In this document: positions 16,243 through 25,758 of the stretch, one piece after another | How the letters are laid out: every line of letters begins with the position of its first letter | Numbering within the stretch: the stretch's first letter is position 1 | From: a candidate division KSB1 bacterium | GTDB lineage: Bacteria; Zhuqueibacterota; Zhuqueibacteria; Residuimicrobiales; Krinioviventaceae | Length of the DNA: 64,000 bases | Direction of reading: 5' to 3' | NCBI GenBank assembly: GCA_034521575.1 | Contig: JAXHMJ010000001.1 | Coordinates: 124,001-188,000, forward strand | The notes under the pieces: model-generated | Database searches by the model: none | What the model saw: the letters and a program-made list of their open reading frames with translations, nothing else | Told to the model about the DNA's origin: nothing | Position numbers and translations under genes: made by a program

Positions 16243-17040
16243 ATGGCTTCGATAATCATAGATTCTCATGTGCATTTGTATCCCGTTTTTTCAATTGAAA
16301 ATGCGCTTCAAAGCAGTATACAAAATTTCATGTCTCTTGAAAAAAATATCCCTGATTCTGAAAAGGGGGCGCTTTGCCGAATCTGGCTTTTGACGGAACG
16401 GTCTGACATGCATGTGTTTCAAACATTACTGGATTTGGATTCGTCGACTTTTTCCGCCGGGCCGGGACGCAATAACGAGTGTGTTTATATTTATGACAAT
16501 GATACTTGTGTGCTAACCGTATTTCCGGGACGTCAGTTGATAACAGCGGATCGGCTTGAGATCTGTGCTCTGGGGTGCAAAATTGACCTTCCGGATGCTC
16601 ATCTGTCTACCCGGGAGACGATTCTAACTGTTCAAAACGAAGGGGGGATAGCGGCTGTGAATTGGGCGCCCGGCAAGTGGTTTGGAAAACGCGGTAAAAT
16701 CGTTGCAGCGCTGTTTGATCATTTTTCTCCCTCGGAACTGCTGATCAGCGATACAACGATGCGGCCGGCTGTTTGGCCGACCCCGCGCTTGATCAAAAAA
16801 GCGAGAAAACAAGGGTTTCAAATGCTTTGCGGCAGTGATCCTCTGCCCTTTAAAGGAGAAGAAAAGTGGCTGGGAACCTATTGCACCGTGACACGAGGAA
16901 CGTGGAATGACGAAAATCCGAAACAGTCATTGAGGAAATTGCTTTTGCATCCGGACTTTCCTTTAAAAACATATGGAACCCGCAGCGGTTTGTGGTCATT
17001 TACAAAACGGCAATATAAGATTATGAAAAAAAATAAATGA
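16243..17040 (+). CDS. Amidohydrolase-like metal-dependent hydrolase, function unknown
   Basis: 265 residues. The start IIIDSHVHLYP carries the DxHxH metal pair of TIM-barrel amidohydrolases and related phosphoesterases, and a later LCGSDPLPF resembles a strand-8 Asp region. The rest is not close to a family I can name; conserved-looking elements are NWAPGKWFGKRGK (about 147-159) and ISDTTMRPAVWPTP (about 168-181). The stop overlaps the next gene by 4 nt (ATGA at 17037-17040), and that gene overlaps the following one in the same way, so three genes are translationally chained. No signal peptide, so it acts in the cytoplasm. Confidence 0.6.
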   Translation: MASIIIDSHVHLYPVFSIENALQSSIQNFMSLEKNIPDSEKGALCRIWLLTERSDMHVFQTLLDLDSSTFSAGPGRNNECVYIYDNDTCVLTVFPGRQLITADRLEICALGCKIDLPDAHLSTRETILTVQNEGGIAAVNWAPGKWFGKRGKIVAALFDHFSPSELLISDTTMRPAVWPTPRLIKKARKQGFQMLCGSDPLPFKGEEKWLGTYCTVTRGTWNDENPKQSLRKLLLHPDFPLKTYGTRSGLWSFTKRQYKIMKKNK

Positions 17041-18677
17041 AACGAAAAGAACTGCAAATTTACAGCGTTCTGATTTTATGGATTTTCGTTTCCAGGGTTT
17101 ATGCAGCGGATTCAACTGTCTTTGATATAACCTCTTTGGTTCGCGGGGAGAATATTCGGCAACACTTGAATGTTTTGGCGCATGATTCACTGATGGGCCG
17201 CGGAACCGGGAGCGTCGGTGAATCTAAGGCTGCCGTTTATATCCGTGAACAGCTCAAGCAGATGGGAATTCTTCCCGGCTACCGCCATTCCTATTTTCAG
17301 TCTGTTCCCCTGCACAGCAGTAAACCGCTTGCAGAATCCCGCTTTGAGGTATTTATCCGGCAGGATACCCTGAATTTTAAACTCAATGAAGATTATGTTC
17401 TGTTGAAATCCGGTGAGCAGACGTTTGTGCCGCAGCCCTTACCTCTGGTGTTTGTGGGGTATGGAATTGTGGCGCCGGAATATGATTACAATGACTATCA
17501 GGCGCTGGATGTCCGCGGAAAAATAGTGGTATATCTTTCAGGTGAACCGCTTTCTCAAACATTCGGTCCGGATGCAGCTGTTTACGGACTTGCTGCTTCC
17601 AAAGAACGCATTGCTGTATCACGCGGCGCACGCGGCAGTATCTTGATTTCTCTCCATGATACAACCACAGCCCACTGGCAGCGCCGTGTCACAAAATATG
17701 TATTCCCTGATGTTAATCTGGCATATTCCCCGACCAGCCATCTCAGCGCCATGGTTGATCCTCAAGCTGCGTCTGTACTGTTCAAAGATGCCGGGTTTTC
17801 GTTTGCACAAGTGCTTTGTATGCATAAAGACAAATCATTGCTCAGTTTTCCGCTGGAAACCCGAATTGCGTTTCGGGGAAGGTTTTCTCAAAAAGAATTC
17901 ATATCGCAAAATGTGCTCGGTCGTCTGCCGGGTGATCACCCAAAATATCGTGATCAAACTTTGATCGTATCGGCGCACTATGATCATTTGGGAATTGGTC
18001 CGTCTGTTAAAGGTGATTCAATCTATAATGGGGCCGTGGATAATGCTCTGGGCAGCGCCGCAATGCTTGAACTGGCGCGTGCATTCAAGACTATTCGCAA
18101 GAATCGGAGAACGATCCTGTTCTTGTTTACAACAGGTGAGGAAAAAGGATTGCTGGGTGCCCGCTATTACCTGGACCACCCGATTACACCGTTATATAAA
18201 ACGGTGGCGAATGTGAACATTGATGGCCTGGCTGTATTTGACCGCTTTAAAAGTGTGATAGGAGTGGGACATCAGCTCTCTACATTGGGGCAAACACTTG
18301 AATGGATGTCAGATCAGTATGGATATCGTATCGATCCCATTCCGGACCCCTTTATTGCAAAGGAATCGTTTTCCCGTTCCGATCAGATTGAATTTGCCAA
18401 AGCCGGCATCCCATCCATGTTGATCATGGAGGGGCTAAATTATGTACATCTCACTCCGGAGCAGGGGCTGAAAAAGCATCTGGACTGGATGCAAAATATT
18501 TATCATACCCCATTTGATGACCTGCAGCAACCCATTCATTTCAATGCAGTTCAGCAGCATGCCCGGTTTTTAGCGGCTTTTATATGGACGCTCGCCAATG
18601 ATCCGGAATCGCCGAAATGGTATCCCAGTACGCCTTTCCGAAACGCGCGTCTGCAAACCATAGCGGAGAAAAGATGA
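17037..18677 (+). CDS. Secreted M28-family zinc aminopeptidase
   Basis: 546 residues. A signal peptide (about 1-23, ending VYAA) is followed by MGRGTGSVGESKAAVYI, typical of M28 N-termini, a PA-type insert (about 130-240) with VGYGIVAPEYDYNDYQALD and VRGKIVVYL, then the catalytic part with zinc ligands in LIVSAHYDHLGIG, NGAVDNALGSAAMLELA and FTTGEEKGLLGA. It would trim peptides in the periplasm or outside. Length is normal for PA-containing members. Coupled by ATGA overlaps to genes on both sides. Confidence 0.92.
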   Translation: MKRKELQIYSVLILWIFVSRVYAADSTVFDITSLVRGENIRQHLNVLAHDSLMGRGTGSVGESKAAVYIREQLKQMGILPGYRHSYFQSVPLHSSKPLAESRFEVFIRQDTLNFKLNEDYVLLKSGEQTFVPQPLPLVFVGYGIVAPEYDYNDYQALDVRGKIVVYLSGEPLSQTFGPDAAVYGLAASKERIAVSRGARGSILISLHDTTTAHWQRRVTKYVFPDVNLAYSPTSHLSAMVDPQAASVLFKDAGFSFAQVLCMHKDKSLLSFPLETRIAFRGRFSQKEFISQNVLGRLPGDHPKYRDQTLIVSAHYDHLGIGPSVKGDSIYNGAVDNALGSAAMLELARAFKTIRKNRRTILFLFTTGEEKGLLGARYYLDHPITPLYKTVANVNIDGLAVFDRFKSVIGVGHQLSTLGQTLEWMSDQYGYRIDPIPDPFIAKESFSRSDQIEFAKAGIPSMLIMEGLNYVHLTPEQGLKKHLDWMQNIYHTPFDDLQQPIHFNAVQQHARFLAAFIWTLANDPESPKWYPSTPFRNARLQTIAEKR

Positions 18678-19498
18678 AGCAACTTTTAATCCTTTTTTTC
18701 TCATTTCTGTTAAGCTGTCAGCCGTATGTCCATGATTCCAGTATGCTTTACTTAAAGGGGTCTTCCACCATGCTTCCGATGGCGCGTGCCTGGGCGGAAG
18801 CCTTTATGCTCAAGCATTCCGGTGTTTCCGTGTATGCCAACGGGGGCGGCACAGCCAAAGGCGCTGCGGAATTGGCGCGCGGGCGCGTCGATTTCTGTAT
18901 GGCCTCCCGTCCTCTGCTCCCGAATGAAGCCAGATTACTGGCCGAAAATTTCAATACCGTCGGGATGGCCGTGCTGGTTGCCAAGGATGCCCTGAGTATT
19001 TATTTGAATCCCCAAAATCCTGTACGTTCGCTGTCCCTGTCACAGCTCGAACGCATCTATTCGGGAGATATTACATCCTGGGACCAGGTGGGCGGCGACA
19101 ATCGACCCATTCAGCTCATTCACCGTCTTTCCAATTCCGGTACATTTTTGTATTTTAAAGAACATGTACTGTCCGGACGCCCCTATGCTGCGAACGGCGT
19201 CAAGGTTATGACCAACCGGGAAATGATGTCTGTTGTGTCTCAGCATGTGAATGCCATTGGTTATGGCGGCGCCGCTTTTGGAAATAATGTTCTGCATTGT
19301 GCTGTTGACAATGTGCTGCCCACCGCTGAAAATGTGGCCGGCGATACCTATCCCATAACCCGTTATTTGTATCTGTACAGTATAGATACACCCAGAGGGC
19401 TGCAAAAAATGTTTGTAGATTGGGTGCTAAGTGAACAAGGCCAGGATATTGTAAGACAATCCGGATATTTTCCGATATGGACCCGGAATGAACGCTGA
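18674..19498 (+). CDS. PstS-like phosphate-binding lipoprotein
   Basis: 274 residues from ATG 18674, which overlaps the previous stop (ATGA). A short lipoprotein signal ends in FLLSC (Cys15). The mature part has PstS features: LKGSSTMLPMARAWAE, GGGTAKGAAELARGRVDF, LERIYSGDITSWDQVGG, SNSGTFLYFKEHVL and AIGYGGAAF. PstS-type proteins bind phosphate and deliver it to PstCAB; none of those genes is next to it, so it may work with a distant transporter or as a sensor. An upstream in-frame start at 18617 would overlap the peptidase by 60 bp and spoil the lipobox, so it is not used. Confidence 0.85.
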   Translation: MKQLLILFFSFLLSCQPYVHDSSMLYLKGSSTMLPMARAWAEAFMLKHSGVSVYANGGGTAKGAAELARGRVDFCMASRPLLPNEARLLAENFNTVGMAVLVAKDALSIYLNPQNPVRSLSLSQLERIYSGDITSWDQVGGDNRPIQLIHRLSNSGTFLYFKEHVLSGRPYAANGVKVMTNREMMSVVSQHVNAIGYGGAAFGNNVLHCAVDNVLPTAENVAGDTYPITRYLYLYSIDTPRGLQKMFVDWVLSEQGQDIVRQSGYFPIWTRNER

Positions 19499-19524
19499 TT
19501 TCAATTTTATTAAAGTTGATTTTT

Positions 19525-19821
19525 ATGATCAAATGGAATTCCGGAAAATATTTGTTGTATGCTTTGACTGTGATCTTACTGGTCGCGGTTTTGGCGAGTA
19601 CAGCTCATGAATTTTTTCACAATCATGAACCAGGATTTGAGTCAAGAGATACCTGTCCCGTTTATTATATTGCCTTGATGCTGTTATCGGCCTGGATCCT
19701 TTTGGTCACTGTTGTTTTCAAATGCATTCGATGTGAATCCTGCCTGTTTGCTGTTTCAGTTTGTTTTGCCTCTCTCCCGTTTTACTCTTTGCCTGAACGC
19801 CGGGCACCGCCTGTGTGCTAA
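19525..19821 (+). CDS. Small two-helix membrane protein, unknown
   Basis: 98 residues from ATG 19525. A first hydrophobic helix (YLLYALTVILLVAVLAS), a histidine cluster HEFFHNHE, a second helix (YYIALMLLSAWILLVTVVF) and a Cys pair (CIRCESC). No family recognised. It lies just before a His-rich lipoprotein and a TonB receptor; the histidines and cysteines hint at a role in metal handling, but this is inference. No strong ribosome site is seen, which lowers confidence. Confidence 0.5.
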   Translation: MIKWNSGKYLLYALTVILLVAVLASTAHEFFHNHEPGFESRDTCPVYYIALMLLSAWILLVTVVFKCIRCESCLFAVSVCFASLPFYSLPERRAPPVC

Positions 19822-19875
19822 TGCGAATGATTTGGACAGTATATTCAATGATCATGTATACACAGGAGGTAGATT

Positions 19876-20331
19876 ATGAAGACTGCACTCAAATGGACAG
19901 CTATGCCTGCACTTTTGTTTTTTCTGAGTGTGGGGTGTGATCAGGATAATCCGGTAGCACCCCACAATCATGAACATGCGGAAGCAGTGGGGCTTGTTCT
20001 GTTTCAAGATTCTCAGGAAATAGTCCGTTATCAGGACGGCAATATGAGCGGGGAGGTTAATTTGACCGTTGGAGAAAAAACGCCATGGCTTGCAGTCAGT
20101 TTTATTGATGAACATGACGGTCATTTGTTTGTCCCTGAAGGAGATCATTATTCAATGGCCTGGTCTGTTGCCGATGAATCTGTGGCGGAGATTGAACAAT
20201 CAGCGGACAATATCTGGTTGTTCCGTATTCTGGGTCAGAAGCAGGGACAGACAGAATTCGAAATCAAAATAATGCATGAGCAGCATGCTGATTTTGTCTC
20301 TTTGCCGATTCCCATTCAGGTTGAACCTTAA
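19876..20331 (+). CDS. Histidine-rich lipoprotein, probable metal-binding partner of TonB receptor
   Basis: 151 residues with a lipoprotein signal ending in SVGC (Cys21). Just after the anchor is HNHEHAE, and later EHDGHLFVPEGDH and MHEQHAD, so there are three His/acid clusters. No enzyme motif. Such small His-rich lipoproteins are often encoded next to TonB receptors for zinc or other divalent metals, as here. A clear AGGAGG ribosome site lies before the ATG. Metal preference cannot be read from the sequence. Confidence 0.7.
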   Translation: MKTALKWTAMPALLFFLSVGCDQDNPVAPHNHEHAEAVGLVLFQDSQEIVRYQDGNMSGEVNLTVGEKTPWLAVSFIDEHDGHLFVPEGDHYSMAWSVADESVAEIEQSADNIWLFRILGQKQGQTEFEIKIMHEQHADFVSLPIPIQVEP

Positions 20332-20344
20332 TCTTTAAAAAAAC

Positions 20345-20378
20345 GACAGTTTCCGGGGAAAACCAGCCGGAAACTGTC
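20345..20378. promoter_or_regulatory. 12-bp perfect hairpin between lipoprotein and TonB receptor genes
   Basis: GACAGTTTCCGG (20345-20356) and CCGGAAACTGTC (20367-20378) pair perfectly with a 10-nt loop. There is no T-run after it on the plus strand, so it is not a classic terminator for the lipoprotein; on the minus strand it is followed by a T-run. It could protect the upstream mRNA end, partly attenuate, or end antisense transcripts. Confidence 0.55.
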
Positions 20379-20400
20379 AATTACAACAATAGGATTATGA

Positions 20401-22614
20401 ATGCACATGAAACAGGCTTTACATATTTTAATCTGGATTGTGGCTTTACAGCATCCTTTAACGGCACATCCCGGCGGTACGGGGAGCATGGCAGGAACTG
20501 TAAAGGATAAAGAAACCGGAGAGCCGGTTGGTTTTACTTATTTGTTGATTGACGAAATACACTTTTGGCAACGGTCTGATAGCAAGGGCGAATTTGTCTT
20601 TGATAATATTCCGGCGGGTGTGCACTTGTTGAAAACTTATCGATTGGGCTATCAGGAAACAGCTATAAGCGTGACGATTCATGAGCACGATGTTACCCGG
20701 CTTGATATTGTACTGCAGCCGGCACCGGTCATGCTGAGTGGTGTGGAATTGACAGCACATCGGGTCCATAAAGATACAACACTTGAAAATCCGGATTTAT
20801 TGGTATCGGACCGTAAATTGCGCCAAAATATGGGGATGACCATCGCAAATACGCTCAGTAACGAACCCGGTCTTGATGTCATTTCAATGGGGCCGGCCCC
20901 GGCACGCCCTGTACTGCGCGGTTTGGGAGGTGATCGTTTGCTGTTGCTGGAAGACGGCGAACGCACCGGTGATCTTTCCGCCACATCTGCCGATCACGCG
21001 GTTTCTATTGATCCCATGACAATATCCCGAATCGAGGTGATTCGGGGGCCTGAGGCATTTTTGTATGGTTCAAATGTGATGGGCGGGGTGATCAATGTGA
21101 TTCGTGAGGCGATACCGCACACCAGGCCGAGCCGGATGACAGGAACCTTTACCCTGCTGGGTGAAAGTGTAAACCGGGGAGGCGCTGAAGCTCTGGAACT
21201 CGGGCTGCCTGTTGGTCCTGTTTCTCTTCGGGTTGATCAAAGTCTGAAAACCGCTGGAGATATGCACACACCGGCAGGTGTGCTGAAAAACACCTCAATC
21301 CGTACTGCCAACGCAGCCCTGGGAGCCAGTCTGGTTCAGAAGTGGGGATATATCGGCGCATCCGGGGTTATCTACGATTCGCAATATGGTATACCGCCCG
21401 ACCCGATTGCCGGCCATCCGCTCGGCGTGGATATTGAAATGCGTCGGGAACAGACTGCTTTTGAAGGTATGTTTAATTTACGGGCTTCCACACTTCGCCA
21501 TTTAATGATCAGACATCAGTATTCACGTTATCAACATCAGGAGCTGGAAGCTTCCGGAGACCTTGGTATGGAGTTTGGCGTGGTAACCCATAATCTTGCC
21601 GCTGTTCTGCATTTTTGTCATTGTGGATGGCTCAATAATGCACGAATTGGATTTTGGGGCGAACACAAGGATTATGCTTCAGGAGGTTTGACATTCACAC
21701 CGTCGACGCGTGAATTGGCGGGTGCCCTCTATTTTTACAATGAATATATCCATAACCGCTGGTCATTCAACGCAACAGTGCGTTATGACAAGCGTGATAT
21801 ACAACCGGATGAACAATATACCTCGCGCCGAGTTGGTGTGATCCGAAATCGATATTTTTCCGGTTTGTCTGGTGCATTGTCCGGCCATTACCGGTTCCGG
21901 AATTTTAACCTGGGCGCAACGGTGAACCGCACATTCCGCGCCCCTGTCGTTGAAGAATTGTTTTCAGAAGGGCCGCATCTGGCTGCTTACTCGTACCAGG
22001 TGGGCAATGCGGATCTGGAGCGGGAAACCGGGTGGGGCATTGATTTGTTTGCCGACTATCAGTTGCCATTTTTGACTCTGCACGGTTCCGTGTTCTGGAG
22101 TGAGTTTAACAATTACCTGTTCCCCCGGAATACAGGTGAAAGAAGCTGGAGGCGCGCTGACCTTTATTTGTATCGGTATATAGATCAAGCTGCGTCGATA
22201 TCCGGTTTTGAAGGTTCTGTCAAATGGACGCCATTTTCTTTTCTGATCTTGAATGCTCAACTGCAGTATGTAAGAGGAACTTTGAAAACATCCCGGGACC
22301 CCATTCCCCGCATACCTCCCATATCAGGAAAAGTTGGGATGAGCTATGCCCGCGGACCTTTATTGTTTAGTTACTATTTACGCGGTGCCGGGCGTCAAGA
22401 CAGAGTTGGCAAGTTTGAATCCCCGACACCCGGATATATTGTGCAGGATATTAAACTGGAATACCTGTTGTCCGGACATCGTTTCTTGCATACACTGTCT
22501 GTAAATATTGAAAATATTGCCAATACCGAATATAGGCGGCATTTAAACCGGATCAAAGAAATTATGCCGGAAGCGGGCCGCAATATTAAATTGTTATACA
22601 AAGTCTATTTTTAA
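20401..22614 (+). CDS. TonB-dependent outer-membrane receptor
   Basis: 737 residues: signal peptide (about 1-22); a carboxypeptidase-D regulatory-like beta domain (about 28-115) starting GSMAGTVKDKETGEPVG; a plug (about 125-235) with RPVLRGLGGDRLLLLEDGER and RIEVIRGPEAFLYGSNVMGGVINVI; and a 22-strand barrel ending in Phe. Size and order are standard for this receptor type. Motifs in the plug resemble those of zinc/copper-type receptors more than SusC proteins, and the upstream His-rich lipoprotein supports metal uptake. Substrate uncertain. Energised by TonB-ExbBD encoded elsewhere. Confidence 0.9.
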   Translation: MHMKQALHILIWIVALQHPLTAHPGGTGSMAGTVKDKETGEPVGFTYLLIDEIHFWQRSDSKGEFVFDNIPAGVHLLKTYRLGYQETAISVTIHEHDVTRLDIVLQPAPVMLSGVELTAHRVHKDTTLENPDLLVSDRKLRQNMGMTIANTLSNEPGLDVISMGPAPARPVLRGLGGDRLLLLEDGERTGDLSATSADHAVSIDPMTISRIEVIRGPEAFLYGSNVMGGVINVIREAIPHTRPSRMTGTFTLLGESVNRGGAEALELGLPVGPVSLRVDQSLKTAGDMHTPAGVLKNTSIRTANAALGASLVQKWGYIGASGVIYDSQYGIPPDPIAGHPLGVDIEMRREQTAFEGMFNLRASTLRHLMIRHQYSRYQHQELEASGDLGMEFGVVTHNLAAVLHFCHCGWLNNARIGFWGEHKDYASGGLTFTPSTRELAGALYFYNEYIHNRWSFNATVRYDKRDIQPDEQYTSRRVGVIRNRYFSGLSGALSGHYRFRNFNLGATVNRTFRAPVVEELFSEGPHLAAYSYQVGNADLERETGWGIDLFADYQLPFLTLHGSVFWSEFNNYLFPRNTGERSWRRADLYLYRYIDQAASISGFEGSVKWTPFSFLILNAQLQYVRGTLKTSRDPIPRIPPISGKVGMSYARGPLLFSYYLRGAGRQDRVGKFESPTPGYIVQDIKLEYLLSGHRFLHTLSVNIENIANTEYRRHLNRIKEIMPEAGRNIKLLYKVYF

Positions 22615-22634
22615 AATCAGCAGAGGCTGGATGC

Positions 22635-22838
22635 TCAAACCTCTCCGTTCTGTACCAGTCTGGCAAAGTGTTCAAACGAACGGTCATAGGTACGTTCCGC
22701 TGAAGCGGGAAATGCGCATGCCGGAAGTTGGCGCGAACGGAGATGATATTGTATACAGTCACAGCACATGCCTTTTCGGGGACAGGGTTCATAAGAGCAG
22801 TTACAATTGTCCATGTTTCGGGTTTGTTTGCATTCCAT
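22635..22838 (-). CDS. DUF6485 cysteine-rich small protein
   Basis: 67 residues with eight Cys near the N-terminus (MDNCNCSYEPCPRKGMCCDC) followed by YHLRSRQLPACAFP, the signature of DUF6485. The cysteines suggest a metal or iron-sulfur site; function unknown. A GAGGATAG ribosome site lies in the end of miaA, 7 nt upstream of which the gene begins, so it is the last gene of a mutL-miaA transcript. The plus-strand frame over the same bases has no such signature. Confidence 0.8.
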   Translation of the reverse strand: MECKQTRNMDNCNCSYEPCPRKGMCCDCIQYHLRSRQLPACAFPASAERTYDRSFEHFARLVQNGEV

Positions 22839-22845
22839 ACTATCC

Positions 22846-23790
22846 TCATTTATCCTTTAGATACATTAACAATTCATTTACTATACTGTTATCATCGTAT
22901 TGATGCAAATCCAGCCAGTGAATCCGGTCATCCTTGCGAAACCAGGTGAGTTGGCGTTTGGCATAATGCCTGGAATTGATCTTGATCTGTTCGATCATTG
23001 TTTGTTTATCAAATTTGCCGTTCAGATAATCAAAAACCTCCCGATATCCCACGGTTCTCAGAGCGTTGTATTCCGGTGTATACCCCATATCCCGCAGTCT
23101 GCGGACTTCATCGACAAGTCCCTGTTCGATCATGCAGTCAACCCGATGTTCTATGCGGGTGTACAGTGTTTTACGTTGACGGTACAGGCCAATGAAAATC
23201 GGTACAAAATCCGCGGGATTGGGGGGCAGTGCGCGGTAGCGTGATAGGGGTGTACCGGTGAGTTCGTAAACTTCAAGCGCGCGAACCACGCGCTGTGTGT
23301 CATTGGGATGCAGTCGCGCGGCTGTCTCCGGATCAACATGTTGCAGCATTTTAAAAACCCGATCGCGTCCCTGGTCCCGGATTTTTTGACGCCATTTTTG
23401 TTTGATCGCAGGGTCCGAACGCCCCGGAGCGAACAACCCGTCCACCAGAGCCTGAACGTAAAATCCCGCTCCTCCTGCCACCAATGCCTGTTTGTTGCGG
23501 TTTTGAATCTCATGAATACAACGACGGGCCTGCCGTCCGTATTCACCGGCGCTGAAATACCGGTCGGGATTTCGGCAGTCAATAAAGTGATGCGGAACCC
23601 GGCTCAATTCTTCGGGCGTGGGTTTGGCGGTGCCGATATCCATATAGCGGTAAATTTGACGTGAATCTGCAGATACAATTTCGCAATCGAGCTTTTCTGC
23701 TGTTTTCAAAGTAATTTCTGTTTTCCCGACTGCTGTAGGACCGACAATGATCAGGACTTTATGTACGTTCAAATCGCTCATCCAGTTCAT
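22846..23790 (-). CDS. miaA: tRNA dimethylallyltransferase
   Basis: 314 residues. It carries the P-loop IIVGPTAVGKTE (15-26), the substrate motif SADSRQIYRYMDIGTAKP and the GGAGFYVQAL element, all diagnostic for MiaA, which puts a dimethylallyl group on A37 of tRNAs reading UNN codons. Length is normal. The start overlaps the end of mutL by 32 nt (Met4 at 23781 is an alternative start), matching the common mutL-miaA order. Confidence 0.96.
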   Translation of the reverse strand: MNWMSDLNVHKVLIIVGPTAVGKTEITLKTAEKLDCEIVSADSRQIYRYMDIGTAKPTPEELSRVPHHFIDCRNPDRYFSAGEYGRQARRCIHEIQNRNKQALVAGGAGFYVQALVDGLFAPGRSDPAIKQKWRQKIRDQGRDRVFKMLQHVDPETAARLHPNDTQRVVRALEVYELTGTPLSRYRALPPNPADFVPIFIGLYRQRKTLYTRIEHRVDCMIEQGLVDEVRRLRDMGYTPEYNALRTVGYREVFDYLNGKFDKQTMIEQIKINSRHYAKRQLTWFRKDDRIHWLDLHQYDDNSIVNELLMYLKDK

Positions 23791-25531
23791 CCAGAGTCAA
23801 TGTGATGACGGTGGGTCTGCCATGCGGACAAAAATAGGGTGTATCGCAGGCAAATAGTTGGTCTATTAAAGCGCTCATCGATTCACGGCTCAGGCGTTCT
23901 CCGGTCATAATCGCCGACCGGCAGGCCACACTTTTGGCAACCCGTTCCCGTATATCCACTTCCGTTCCCTGTTTCAGTTTGTACTCGTCCAGGATACTTT
24001 GGACGAGTCGATCCGTGTTGGTGGTGCGCATATCGGCCGGCACTCCCTCGACGACTATGGTACGACCGCCGAATCCCTTGATGGCAAAACCAATTTTATG
24101 TAAAAACGGCAGTATTTCCATCAGATATTCGAAATTGTCCGGGCTTAATTCAATGGTTTGTGGAAATAAAAGTTGTTGGGAGGAAGCCGATTGGGAATCC
24201 ATAAGGCTCTTAACTTTTTCGTACAAAATACGCTCATGTGCCGCATGCTGATCAATAATCACCAAACCGCTTTTAATTTGCGCCAGGATATATTTATTAT
24301 GCAGCTGCCAAAGCATTTTTTCATCGTCCTGTTCGGCTTTCGGTTCCTGAGCTGCCGGCATAAAGGGGGAAGATGGAGCAGGGGGAGTTGGGTCCTGTGA
24401 CTCTCCCGGTTGGGGCTGCGCGTCAAAATCAATGCGCGTCTGGTCGGGATTGACCCGCAGTTCGCTTGCAATCGAGGATTTGAACCGGGGGCGGCTTAAT
24501 TGCTGTGCCGGTGCAGATTGCATGTTGGGCACCACATCGTCTTTTTTCAGCGCCCTCAAAACAGCGCCCCGCACCAGCGAAAACAGCATTTGCTGATCCG
24601 CAAATTTGATTTCACTTTTTGTGGGATGCACATTAACATCGATCCGTTCCGGGTCCATTTCAAAAAATAAAATATAAACCGGATAGTGACCCTTGGGTAT
24701 CAATTCTCCATAAGCGGACATCATGGCTGCGCTCAGTGTGCGGTCATTGACATAGCGGCCATTGACGAAAAAATACTGATCGCCGCGGGATTTGCGATAA
24801 TATTGTGAATTGCCGAGGTAGCCTTTGACTTTGAATACAGCATTTACTTCATTCAGTTCAAGGAGATCGTTTTGTACGCCCGAGCCCAGTACATCAATGA
24901 TTCTCTCTTTTAAAGTTGTCGCTTTCAGATTATATATCTGCCTGTCGTCATGGATAACAGTGAACTCGATTTCCGGATGCGACAGGGTGAAATGATTCAT
25001 CATGGTCAGGCAATGACGATACTCGGTCGAGTTTGCGCGCAGGAATTTTTTACGCGCCGGTGTGTTATAGAACAGATTTTTAATTGAGAGGGAGGTGCCC
25101 GGATTGCCGCCGGTACGGTCCATACTGATGACCACACCGTTTTCTAAATATAAATGCGCTCCCTCAATTTGATCCCGAAGCACGCTTTTCATTTCAACAC
25201 GCGAGACCGATGCAATGCTCGCTAACGCTTCTCCCCGGAACCCGAGAGTAGAGACCCGTTCAATATCCTGAATGCTGGAAACCTTGGATGTGGCGTGTCG
25301 CTGGAACGCCATAATTGCGTCCTGCTCATCCATACCACTGCCGTTGTCCATAATCTGTATGAGAGCCGAGCCGCCCTGTTTGAGGATTACGGTAATAGAA
25401 TCCGCCCCCGCATCAATGGAATTTTCCACAAGTTCCTTGACCACTGAAGAAGGACGGTCAATCACCTCTCCGGCTGCAATTTGATTGATGAGCTTTTCAG
25501 GTAATACCTTTATTTTTCCATCTGCTTGCAC
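23759..25531 (-). CDS. mutL: DNA mismatch repair protein MutL
   Basis: 590 residues. The N-terminal GHKL ATPase has KELVENSIDAGAD, DNGSGMDEQD and TLGFRGEALASIASVS. The C-terminal part has DQHAAHERILYE and CPHGRP, the metal-binding motifs of MutL endonucleases, so this is the nicking type found in bacteria lacking MutH. A Pro/Gln-rich linker (about 345-395) joins the halves. It links MutS mismatch recognition to strand cutting. First gene of the mutL-miaA-DUF6485 group. Confidence 0.96.
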   Translation of the reverse strand: MQADGKIKVLPEKLINQIAAGEVIDRPSSVVKELVENSIDAGADSITVILKQGGSALIQIMDNGSGMDEQDAIMAFQRHATSKVSSIQDIERVSTLGFRGEALASIASVSRVEMKSVLRDQIEGAHLYLENGVVISMDRTGGNPGTSLSIKNLFYNTPARKKFLRANSTEYRHCLTMMNHFTLSHPEIEFTVIHDDRQIYNLKATTLKERIIDVLGSGVQNDLLELNEVNAVFKVKGYLGNSQYYRKSRGDQYFFVNGRYVNDRTLSAAMMSAYGELIPKGHYPVYILFFEMDPERIDVNVHPTKSEIKFADQQMLFSLVRGAVLRALKKDDVVPNMQSAPAQQLSRPRFKSSIASELRVNPDQTRIDFDAQPQPGESQDPTPPAPSSPFMPAAQEPKAEQDDEKMLWQLHNKYILAQIKSGLVIIDQHAAHERILYEKVKSLMDSQSASSQQLLFPQTIELSPDNFEYLMEILPFLHKIGFAIKGFGGRTIVVEGVPADMRTTNTDRLVQSILDEYKLKQGTEVDIRERVAKSVACRSAIMTGERLSRESMSALIDQLFACDTPYFCPHGRPTVITLTLDELDERFERT

Positions 25532-25758
25532 AATTTCCTCTCAAATCAATATTAAACATTTAGTATACTCAATTTATTTGTCATTTTCAAGGCCAAAGTC
25601 ATTCAGGGGTTTATAAAATACTGATTTATATAAAATTATAATATTATGGCTGTCGGATGTTTTGGCAGCTCGTTTATCCGGGTCTGCAGAAAACTCTTTT
25701 TGTTGGAGAAAAATTATACTATATTTTCTTTTTAAACAAAAACTGAAATGTTCGGGTT

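Noticed and set aside
22631-22903. Plus-strand frames between the TonB receptor and miaA
   Set aside because: The minus strand carries a recognisable DUF6485 Cys-rich protein with its own ribosome site there.
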